DNA from: DATBLY01 sp963705545
GTDB taxonomy: Bacteria; Actinomycetota; UBA4738; HRBIN12
Assembly (NCBI GenBank): GCA_963705545.1
Contig: CAVPJX010000005.1
Location: 1-64,000 of the forward strand
DNA length: 64,000 nt
Reading direction: 5' to 3'
The position numbers and the translations under genes were made by a program. Under the pieces are notes generated by a model. That model was not told the origin of the DNA. It was given only the letters and a program-made list of their open reading frames with translations, and searched no databases. Shown here piece after piece: positions 32,888-39,679 of this stretch (positions are counted from its first letter, which is position 1; each line of letters opens with the position of its first letter).

Positions 32888-35062
32888 CTATCCGACCGGG
32901 ACGGGCTCCTCGTCGCGCTCGGGATCCTCGACGGATTCCAGGCTCATCTTCGGCAGGATCCGGTCCAGCCAGCCCGGGAGCCACCAGTTCGCGTCGCCCA
33001 GGAGCACCATCGTGGCCGGCACCAGCACGATCCGGACGATCGTCGCGTCGATCAGCACCGCGACCGCCAGGCCGATGCCGAACATCTTCCCGACCGGGTC
33101 CGGCTGGATCACGAAGCTCAGGAACACCGCGATCATGATGAGCGCCGCGCTCGTGATCACGCGGGCCGTGGTGGAGATGCCGCCGACCACGCTCTCGACG
33201 TTCTTCCCGGTCTTCAGGTACTCCTCGCGGATGCGCGAGAGCAGGAAGACCTCGTAGTCCATCGAGAGCCCGAACAGGACCGCGAACATCATCATCGGCA
33301 CGAAGCTGACGATCGGGATCAGCTGGTCGACGCCGATCAGGCTGCGGCCCCATCCCCACTGGAAGATCACGACGACCACCCCGTAGGCGGCGCTGATCGA
33401 CAGCAGGTTGAGCACCGCCGCCTTGAGGGGGACCAGGATCGAGCGGAACACGACCATCAGCAGCAGGAACGACAGCAGGACGACCGCGCCGATGAACCAG
33501 GGCAGGGCGTTCCAGATCCGATCGGACAGGTCGATGAACGTCGCCGTCCCTCCGCCGACGTGGACCACCGCACCCTCCGGCGTGGCGCCCGGGATCGTGT
33601 CGGCCCGGAGGCGCCGCACCAGCTCGGTCGTCGCCTGATCCTGCGGCGACGTGGTGGGGATCACCTGGATGATCGCGGCATCGCCCGCCTCGTTCGGCTG
33701 GGGCGGGGTGACGGCCGCCACGCCCTCGGTCGCCGCGATCGCCGACGTCAGCCGATCGAGCTCCTGCAGCGCGGCCGGGTCGTCGATCTCGACCGCCAGC
33801 AGCAGCGGGCCGTTGAACCCCGGGCCGAAGCCCTCGGAGAGGAGGTCGTAGGCCAGACGACGCGTCTCCGAGGTGGGCGCCGTCCCGTCGTCGGGGAACC
33901 CGAGCTTCATCGAGAACAGCGGGATCGCGAGGACGACCAACACCGTGGCCGCGCCCACGAAGTAGCGCCACGGATGCCGCTCCACCTCGTGGCCCCACCG
34001 GGTCCACATGGTCGGCTTGGCCTCCAGCTCCTCCTCGGTCGTGCGCTTGCGGTGCACGCTCAGCTTGTCGATCGCGTTCCCGGCGAAGCCCAGGAACGCG
34101 GGCAGCAGCGTGATGGCCGCGACGACGGCCACCAGGACGACGATCGCGGCGGCGGTCGCCATCATGCCGACGAACGCGATCCCCGAGATCCACAGGCCGA
34201 GGAGGGCGATCGCGACGATGATGCCGGAGAACACCACGGCCTGGCCCGCCGTGGCGGTCGCGAGGCCGACCGAGTGCGAGGGGGTCATGCCCTCGTGCAG
34301 GTTCTGCCGGTAGCGCGTGACGATGAACAGGGCGTAGTCGATCCCGACGCCCAGCCCGATCATCGAGGCCAGGATCGTCGAGAACTCCGGCACGCTCGCG
34401 AACGCCGCCAGGATCAGGGTGAGGCCGGTCCCCGTGGCGAGGCCGATCACCGCCGTCCCGATCGGCAGGCCCATCGCGACCACGGAGCCGAACGCGATCA
34501 GCAGGATGATCATCGCGGCCAACAGGCCGATCAGCTCGGACGTGCCCGTCTCGGGCTGCGCCCCCCACGACGCGTACTCGCCGCCGATCTCGACGTCGAG
34601 GTCGGCGGAGCGGACGTCCTCGAGGACCGTCTGGAGCGCCTCGAACGGCTCGATGCCCAGATCGATCGCCGGTTCGTCGTAGGCGACCTGTCCGTACCCG
34701 ATCGTGCCGTCGGCGGACAGCGCTCCCTCGGTCTCGAGCGGGTTCGTGACCGCGATCACGTGCGGCTGCCCCGCGATCGCGTCCAACGTGGACGTCACGG
34801 CATCCGCCTGCTCCTCGAGCGGCCCCCCGGTCGAGTGGAAGACGATGTAGGCCGAGGTCCCGGACGCCGCGGGGTACCGCTCGGCCAGCAGGTCGTAGGC
34901 GCGCTGCGACTCGGAGTCCGGCAGGTTGAAGTCGTCGCTGAACTGGCCGCCGAGCGCGCCGCCCACGACGAAGATCGCGACCACGGCGGCGATCCAGATC
35001 CCGAGGGTGCGCCAGCGGTGGCGCGCCGCCGCCTGGCCGAGCCGATAGAGGAACGAGCTCAT
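32888..35062 (-). CDS. MMPL/RND-family membrane transporter
   Basis: A 724-residue MmpL-type exporter of lipids or hydrophobic compounds driven by the proton gradient. It starts MSSFLYRLGQAAARHRWRTL with the first helix, followed by a periplasmic porter domain (DDFNLPDSESQRAYDLLAER, GTSAYIVFHSTGG) and five helices. These include GLGVGIDYALFIVTRYRQNL, with the proton-relay Asp-Tyr pair. A second porter domain and a matching second set (FGLSMDYEVFLLSRIREEYL) complete it. Both halves are complete, giving about 12 helices. ATG 35062 is chosen because it starts the MMPL fold exactly; a TACGAT -10 candidate is 42 bases upstream. No TetR regulator is adjacent. Confidence 0.92.
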   Translation of the reverse strand: MSSFLYRLGQAAARHRWRTLGIWIAAVVAIFVVGGALGGQFSDDFNLPDSESQRAYDLLAERYPAASGTSAYIVFHSTGGPLEEQADAVTSTLDAIAGQPHVIAVTNPLETEGALSADGTIGYGQVAYDEPAIDLGIEPFEALQTVLEDVRSADLDVEIGGEYASWGAQPETGTSELIGLLAAMIILLIAFGSVVAMGLPIGTAVIGLATGTGLTLILAAFASVPEFSTILASMIGLGVGIDYALFIVTRYRQNLHEGMTPSHSVGLATATAGQAVVFSGIIVAIALLGLWISGIAFVGMMATAAAIVVLVAVVAAITLLPAFLGFAGNAIDKLSVHRKRTTEEELEAKPTMWTRWGHEVERHPWRYFVGAATVLVVLAIPLFSMKLGFPDDGTAPTSETRRLAYDLLSEGFGPGFNGPLLLAVEIDDPAALQELDRLTSAIAATEGVAAVTPPQPNEAGDAAIIQVIPTTSPQDQATTELVRRLRADTIPGATPEGAVVHVGGGTATFIDLSDRIWNALPWFIGAVVLLSFLLLMVVFRSILVPLKAAVLNLLSISAAYGVVVVIFQWGWGRSLIGVDQLIPIVSFVPMMMFAVLFGLSMDYEVFLLSRIREEYLKTGKNVESVVGGISTTARVITSAALIMIAVFLSFVIQPDPVGKMFGIGLAVAVLIDATIVRIVLVPATMVLLGDANWWLPGWLDRILPKMSLESVEDPERDEEPVPVG

Positions 35063-35103
35063 GAGAGGTGGGCCTTTCGTCGGGCAGGACGGGAAGAGGC
35101 GAC

Positions 35104-35166
35104 ATCGTAGGCGAGATCCGGCGGGACGTGACCTCGGAGCTGCCCTGATCCGCAGGTAAGCCTGCG
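35104..35166 (-). promoter_or_regulatory. Putative MMPL promoter and upstream CGCAGG-N4-CCTGCG palindrome
   Basis: TACGAT on the minus strand (35109-35104) would start transcription about 35 bases before the MMPL ATG. A perfect palindrome, CGCAGG TAAG CCTGCG (35151-35166), lies about 45 bases further upstream. It also lies 30 bases before the plus-strand gene at 35197, so it could be an operator for either direction or a hairpin. Confidence 0.35.
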
Positions 35167-35196
35167 AATCTTGCCAGGATATGCAAACGTACCTGC

Positions 35197-35406
35197 ATGG
35201 TCGACTGCGCCGGGCCGGCCGACCTGTGGGGGTTCGCGGCGGGCGAGCCGCCGAGCGGCCCGGATCACGATTGCGCGCCGGGGTGGCTTGCGTACACCCG
35301 CGAGCCGGACCGCTGGATCTGCTGGCACGCGGTTCCGGGAGAGACGCCGAACGTCCGCGCATGGACGTCCGCGGACGGGGAGTGGTTCGACGAGGATGGA
35401 GGCTGA
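35197..35406 (+). CDS. Small hypothetical protein
   Basis: A 69-residue protein rich in Trp, Asp and Pro with two Cys (DCAGPADLWGF, HDCAPGWLAYTREPDRWICW). No family recognised. It is followed after three bases by the second MNIGEPKHVREI gene, mirroring the arrangement at 15.8-16.7 kb where a Cys-containing gene precedes the first copy. Confidence 0.5.
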   Translation: MVDCAGPADLWGFAAGEPPSGPDHDCAPGWLAYTREPDRWICWHAVPGETPNVRAWTSADGEWFDEDGG

Positions 35407-35409
35407 CGG

Positions 35410-35556
35410 ATGAACATCGGCGAGCCGAAGCACGTGCGCGAGATCGAGCCGGTCGACGTGCCGGTGCCGGAGACGATCCCGGTGCCGGCCGAGGAGCCGG
35501 AGCGCGACCCCGTTCCCGCACCGGCGCGCGAGCCGGCCGAGGTCCCGGCGGGGTGA
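35410..35556 (+). CDS. Small Pro/Glu-rich protein, paralogue 2 (MNIGEPKHVREI family)
   Basis: A 48-residue protein with MNIGEPKHVREIEPVDVPVP followed by a P/E/A-rich tail. The first 38 bases are identical to the copy at 16554, after which the sequences diverge while keeping the V-P-V-P-E-T-I-P motif. Its stop overlaps the GTG of the secreted nuclease (GTGA), so translation is coupled. Confidence 0.7.
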   Translation: MNIGEPKHVREIEPVDVPVPETIPVPAEEPERDPVPAPAREPAEVPAG

Positions 35557-36302
35557 GGCGCCTCGCGCGCGGCGCGGCCGCGGCGTTGCTCGCCCTGTCG
35601 GCGGCGGCCTGCACGTCGTCGCCGTCGGGCGGACCCGGCGACACCGGCCCGATGGGGACGCTCCCGGCCGGCACCGGCGCCGTGCACCCGACCGGCGCGA
35701 CGGGCTCGACCGGCGCGACGCCCGGCGAGCCCGGAACGGTCACCCGCGTCGTGGACGGCGACACCGTCTACGTCGAGTTCCGCGGTCGCGAGCTGGACGT
35801 GCGGCTGATCGGGATCGACACGCCGGAGGTCGACCCGTCGATCGGCGTCGAGTGCTTCGGCGACGAGGCGTCCGCGTTCACCGAGCGCGAGCTGGACGGG
35901 CGCGAGGTGAACCTCGAGTTCGACGTCGAGCGGCACGACCGATACGGGCGCGTGCTCGCGTACGTCTGGCTCGACGGCGAGCTCTTCAACGAGCGCCTGG
36001 TCGACGAGGGCTACGCGATCGTGACGACGTTCCCGCCGAACGTGCGGTACGTGGAGCGGTTCACCGCGGCGCAGGCGCGGGCGCGCGACGCCGGCCGCGG
36101 GCTGTGGGGCGCGTGCCCGGTCGACACGCCGCTGCCGGTCGTGGGCCAGGCGTGCGATCCGTCGTACCCGGACGTCTGCATCCCTCCGCCACCTCCGGAC
36201 CTGGACTGCGCCGACGTCGTGTTCCGGTTCTTCGTGGTGAAGCCGCCCGACCCACATGGGTTCGACGGCAACCACGACGGTGTCGGCTGCGAGCTGACGT
36301 AG
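35553..36302 (+). CDS. Secreted thermonuclease-like (SNase) lipoprotein with excalibur-like C terminus
   Basis: A 249-residue exported nuclease. Lipoprotein signal RRLARGAAAALLALSAAACT with lipobox Cys about residue 22. The SNase domain has VTRVVDGDTVYVEFRG (calcium Asp), LDVRLIGIDTPEVDP (catalytic Arg), ECFGDEASAFTERELDGREV, ERHDRYGRVLAYVWLDGELF (second Arg) and NERLVDEGYA. After a Pro-rich spacer the C terminus DLDCADV...DGNHDGVGCE resembles the calcium-binding excalibur domain often attached to SNases. Start GTG overlaps the small Pro/Glu-rich gene. Confidence 0.88.
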   Translation: MRRLARGAAAALLALSAAACTSSPSGGPGDTGPMGTLPAGTGAVHPTGATGSTGATPGEPGTVTRVVDGDTVYVEFRGRELDVRLIGIDTPEVDPSIGVECFGDEASAFTERELDGREVNLEFDVERHDRYGRVLAYVWLDGELFNERLVDEGYAIVTTFPPNVRYVERFTAAQARARDAGRGLWGACPVDTPLPVVGQACDPSYPDVCIPPPPPDLDCADVVFRFFVVKPPDPHGFDGNHDGVGCELT

Positions 36303-36355
36303 CCGACGGTGTCACACCCGGACGCTACGGTCTGGCTTCCGCGGGAGCTGGACGG

Positions 36356-36361
36356 TACACT
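36356..36361 (+). promoter_or_regulatory. Leaderless -10 box TACACT
   Basis: TACACT ends 9 bases before ATG 36371 of a Phd antitoxin that has no ribosome binding site, the spacing expected for a leaderless message. Confidence 0.45.
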
Positions 36362-36370
36362 TTGCACATC

Positions 36371-36661
36371 ATGAAAGCGCCACAGCAGAAGGCTCCGCTC
36401 GAGGTCGGCGTCCGCGATCTCCGGGACCACTTGAGCGCCTGGCTGGAGCAGGTGAAGTCGGGTCAAGAGCTCGTCGTGACGGAACGCGGCCGAGCCGTGG
36501 CTCGCCTGATCCCGGCGTCTCGTCCGAGCCGACTCCAAGAGCTGATCGATCGCGGGACCGTCACGATGCCGCTGGAGCCGCGCGGGCCAGCTTCGTCGAT
36601 CCCGAAGGTGCGGGCGCCGCGTATCGACATCGATGCGTTCATCCGCGATCAGCGCCGGTGA
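36371..36661 (+). CDS. Phd/YefM-type antitoxin
   Basis: A 96-residue antitoxin with LEVGVRDLRDHLSAWLEQVK, SGQELVVTERGRAVARLIPA and a C-terminal tail PKVRAPRIDIDAFIRDQRR. The RDLRDHLS variant is common in actinobacterial Phd antitoxins paired with VapC. The stop overlaps the toxin GTG (GTGA). Confidence 0.88.
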   Translation: MKAPQQKAPLEVGVRDLRDHLSAWLEQVKSGQELVVTERGRAVARLIPASRPSRLQELIDRGTVTMPLEPRGPASSIPKVRAPRIDIDAFIRDQRR

Positions 36662-37077
36662 TCGCGTACTTCGATACGTCCGCACTCGTGAAGCTGTTCT
36701 TGACCCACGAGGAGGGCTCTTCGTCAGCCGTCGACCTCTGGAACGCAGCCGATCTCGCGATCTCCTCGCGCATCATCTACCCGGAGGCCAGGGCGGCGCT
36801 CGCGGCGGTCCGGCGTGCGCAGCGTCTGACCTCGCAGGCGACCGATCGAGCGCGGCGGAGCCTCGACGCCGTCTTTCCACGGCTCATCGTCATCGAGCTC
36901 GACGACGAGGTCGCAGCTTCGGCCGGCGACGTGGCCGACCGCTTCGCGCTCCGCGCGAACGACGCGATCCATCTCGCATCCGCGCTCGCCCTCGGGGATC
37001 CGCGCCTCGTCCTGGTCACGTGGGACCGTGAGCTCGCCGCGGCCGCTCGCCGCGCCGAGCTCGCGATCGCGCCGTGA
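36658..37077 (+). CDS. PIN-domain toxin (VapC)
   Basis: A 139-residue VapC RNase. AYFDTSALVKLFLTHEEGS has the first Asp, SRIIYPEARAALAA the Glu, LRANDAIHLASALAL the third acid and LVTWDRELAAAARRA the last. All four acids are kept and the length is normal. Starts at a GTG overlapping the antitoxin stop. Confidence 0.9.
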   Translation: MIAYFDTSALVKLFLTHEEGSSSAVDLWNAADLAISSRIIYPEARAALAAVRRAQRLTSQATDRARRSLDAVFPRLIVIELDDEVAASAGDVADRFALRANDAIHLASALALGDPRLVLVTWDRELAAAARRAELAIAP

Positions 37078-37112
37078 ACGGCCTGGCCCCGATCCCTCGA
37101 TCGCCTCGGGCG

Positions 37113-37118
37113 TAGCAT
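37113..37118 (+). promoter_or_regulatory. Leaderless -10 box TAGCAT
   Basis: TAGCAT lies 6 bases before ATG 37125 of the thioredoxin-like gene, identical in sequence and spacing to the box at 30636. Confidence 0.45.
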
Positions 37119-37124
37119 CGGCGC

Positions 37125-37571
37125 ATGGTGATCGACGTGGGCTCCGTCGCCGCGCCGGTCGACGGCGTGCAGATCCGCGGTCCGCACGCGCTCGTGTTCT
37201 ACAAGGTGACGTGCGGGACGACGAAGCTGGCCGGGCCGCCGATCTCGCGGCTGGGCGACGCGTATCCGGGTGCCGTCACCGGCGTGGGGCAGGATCCTCC
37301 CGAGGCGCTGGCCGCGTTCGCCGCGACCTACGGCTGGCGGTTCCCGCAGGTGCCGGATCTGGCCCCGTACCCGGCCTCCGACGCCTACGGCATCGTCTCG
37401 GCGCCGACCGTCGTGGTGGTGGACGGCGAGGGCCGCGTCGCCGACGTCGTCGAGTCGTGGGACCGGGACGGGGTGAACCGCGCGTCGTCGACGCTCGCGG
37501 CGCTGCTGGACGCGGATCCGGCGATCGTCTCCGAGCCGGGCGACGGGCTCCCGGACTTCAAGCCCGGCTGA
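37125..37571 (+). CDS. Thioredoxin-fold protein lacking the second CxxC cysteine
   Basis: A 148-residue thioredoxin/peroxiredoxin-like protein. HALVFYKVTCGTTKLAGPPI is the usual active-site strand and helix, but the motif is C-G-T-T instead of CxxC. TGVGQDPPEALAAFAATYGW, VPDLAPYPASDAYGIVSAPT (cis-Pro after Ala) and VVVVDGEGRVADVVESW complete the fold. No signal peptide is visible, so it is probably cytoplasmic. With one active-site Cys, a monothiol or peroxidase-like role is more likely than disulfide exchange. Expressed from its own leaderless promoter. Confidence 0.75.
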   Translation: MVIDVGSVAAPVDGVQIRGPHALVFYKVTCGTTKLAGPPISRLGDAYPGAVTGVGQDPPEALAAFAATYGWRFPQVPDLAPYPASDAYGIVSAPTVVVVDGEGRVADVVESWDRDGVNRASSTLAALLDADPAIVSEPGDGLPDFKPG

Positions 37572-37618
37572 ACGACACGCAACGTGCCGTCCGTGTGACG
37601 GCCGATGCCGTGTTCGGG

Positions 37619-37645
37619 GGTCACACCCCTGTGACCATCGTCACA
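37619..37645 (+). promoter_or_regulatory. CRP-type operator TGTGA-N6-TCACA with an extra inverted half-site
   Basis: TGTGA (37630-37634), CCATCG, TCACA (37641-37645) is a perfect core match to the CRP consensus. It is overlapped on the left by a perfect inverted repeat GGTCACA-CCCC-TGTGACC (37619-37636), giving three half-sites in a row. The CRP core centre is about 65 bases before GTG 37703, the first gene of the cyclase operon. That suits class I CRP activation if transcription starts at or near the GTG. Confidence 0.7.
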
Positions 37646-37702
37646 GCCGGGCCCCCCGAAGGCCCCCTTCCTCCCGCCGGCCCGAAGTGGCACCATCCCG
37701 GG

Positions 37703-39679
37703 GTGGAAGCTCGCGGCACCACGGACGCCCTGCTCCTGGAGGCGCGCGCGAGCGCGGCCGATCACGCCTGGGACCGCGCCTGGGACGCGTTCGCCGCGAC
37801 GGACGACGGTGCCCTGGACGCCGACGACCTGGACCGGTACGCGAAGGCCGCGTTCTGGACCGGACGCTCCGACCGCTCGATCGCGCTCCGCGAGGCCGCC
37901 TACGGCGCCTACCTGGACCGTGAGGACCCGACCCGAGCCGCGTTCTGCGCCCTGACGTTGCGGCGGGAGCACCTCGCGAACCTGCAGGATGCGGTCGCGG
38001 CCGGCTGGCTCCAGCGCGCCGAGCACCTCCTGGAGGGCCGGCCCGAGTCGTTCGCCGACTCGACGCCGGCCGACGGCTTCCTCGCGCTCGCGCACGCGGA
38101 CGCGGCCCGGGCCCGGGGCGACTTCGCGCGGGCCCTGTCGATGGTCGATCGCGCGCGCGGGATCGCCGAGGGCTCGGGCGACCGCGATCTCCGCGCCTGG
38201 GCCACGATGCGCCGCGGCCAGTTCCTGGCGGACGAGGGCCGGCTGACGGAGGGCATCCGGCTGGTGGAGGAGGTGGCGGCGAGCGCAGCCGCCGGCGAGC
38301 TGGGCGATTACACGACCGGTGCCGTCTTCGCCAACGCGATGAGCCTGTGTCGCGACGTCGCGGACCATCGGCGGGGGATCGAGTGGTCGGACACCGCCGA
38401 GCGATGGCTGGAGCGGCAGCGGATCAAGGGGTTCCCCGGCATCCTGCGGACCAACCGAAGCGAGCTCCTGCGGATGCTCGGCGAGCTCGCGGCGGCCGAG
38501 CGCGAGGCCGCCCGAGCCTGCGAGGAGCTCGATGGGTTCAGCGTCGTGCACGCCGGCCTCGCGCAGCACGAGCTGGGCGAGGTCCGGCTCCGGCTCGGGG
38601 ATCTCGACGGCGCCGAGACGGCGTTCGCGCGCGCCCAGGAGCTCGGCGAGGATCCGCAGCCGGGGCTCGCGTTGCTGCGGCTCGCGCGCGGGGACGGCAC
38701 GGGCGCGCTCGTCTCGATCGGGCGGGGACTGCAGGGCGCCGCGTTCGACGCGTTCGCGCGCGCCCGGCTGCTGTCGGCGATGGCCGAGGTCGCGGGCGCC
38801 GCGAGCGACGGCGAGCGGGCGGCGGAGGCGCGGGACCGGCTCGATGAGCTCGTCGAGCGGATCCCGACACCGGCGGTGCGGGCCGCGGCCGCGTGGGCCG
38901 GTGGCGTGGCCGCGCTGCTGGAGGACGACGGCGAGGCGGCCTCCCGCCGCCTGCAGGAGGCCCGCGAGGGCTGGCGCGCCGTGTCGGCGCCGTACGAGAC
39001 CGCGAAGGTCGAGGTCGCGCTCGCCGAGGCCGCCTTGCTGCGCGGCGACCCGGACGGCGCCGAGACCGATCTCCGATCGGCCCGCGACACGTTCGAACGG
39101 CTCGGGGCGTCGCTGGAGGCGCAGCGGGCGGCGGAGCGTGCCGGCCGGCTGCGCGGCGACGGCTCCCCGTCGCGGACCGTCCGGACGTTCGTGTTCACGG
39201 ACATCGTGGATTCGACCTCGCTGCTCGGCCTGATCGGCGACGAAGCTTGGGACGACCTCCGCCGGTGGCACGACGAGACGCTGCGCGCGTCGTTCGACGA
39301 GTACGGCGGTGAGGAGATCGATCACGCGGGGGACGGCTTCTTCGTGGCCTTCCCCGATACGGCGTCGGCGCTCGCGTCCGCGATGGAGATCCAGCGCGGG
39401 CTCTTCGAGCATCGGCGCGCCCACGGGTTCGCGCCGCAGGTCCGGATCGGCGTGCACGCCACGGCCGCGACCCACCAGGGGGCGGACTACACGGGGATCG
39501 GCGTCCACACGGCCGCGAGGATCAGCGCCCTGGCGGGCCCCGGCGAGATCCTCGCGAGCGTCGCGACGCTCGAGGATCTCCCGGGCGTGCGGACGTCGGC
39601 GGTCCGCGCGGCCGAGCTGAAGGGGATCGCCGAGACCGTCGACGTCGTCGCGATCGAGTGGAGGGGGGAGTCCTCGTGA
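37703..39679 (+). CDS. TPR-repeat protein with C-terminal class III nucleotide cyclase domain
   Basis: A 658-residue paralogue of the 26.3 kb gene. Residues 1-490 are TPR-like helices (ASAADHAWDRAWDAFAATDD at the start, GFLALAHADAARARGDFARA, DLDGAETAFARAQELGEDPQ). The cyclase domain (about 495-650) carries FVFTDIVDSTSLLGLIGDEA, IDHAGDGFFVAF and GADYTGIGVHTAARISALAG. Both metal Asp are present; the usual catalytic Asn position is His, as in the paralogue. GTG 37703 is chosen since upstream sequence is the CRP-site region. The stop overlaps the next cyclase gene (GTGA). First gene of a five-gene operon. Confidence 0.85.
   Translation: MEARGTTDALLLEARASAADHAWDRAWDAFAATDDGALDADDLDRYAKAAFWTGRSDRSIALREAAYGAYLDREDPTRAAFCALTLRREHLANLQDAVAAGWLQRAEHLLEGRPESFADSTPADGFLALAHADAARARGDFARALSMVDRARGIAEGSGDRDLRAWATMRRGQFLADEGRLTEGIRLVEEVAASAAAGELGDYTTGAVFANAMSLCRDVADHRRGIEWSDTAERWLERQRIKGFPGILRTNRSELLRMLGELAAAEREAARACEELDGFSVVHAGLAQHELGEVRLRLGDLDGAETAFARAQELGEDPQPGLALLRLARGDGTGALVSIGRGLQGAAFDAFARARLLSAMAEVAGAASDGERAAEARDRLDELVERIPTPAVRAAAAWAGGVAALLEDDGEAASRRLQEAREGWRAVSAPYETAKVEVALAEAALLRGDPDGAETDLRSARDTFERLGASLEAQRAAERAGRLRGDGSPSRTVRTFVFTDIVDSTSLLGLIGDEAWDDLRRWHDETLRASFDEYGGEEIDHAGDGFFVAFPDTASALASAMEIQRGLFEHRRAHGFAPQVRIGVHATAATHQGADYTGIGVHTAARISALAGPGEILASVATLEDLPGVRTSAVRAAELKGIAETVDVVAIEWRGESS

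Noticed and set aside
36308..36318. GGTGTCACACC palindrome upstream of a Phd gene, considered as a CRP site
   Set aside because: The half-sites face the wrong way and there is no 6-base spacer; it does not match TGTGA-N6-TCACA.
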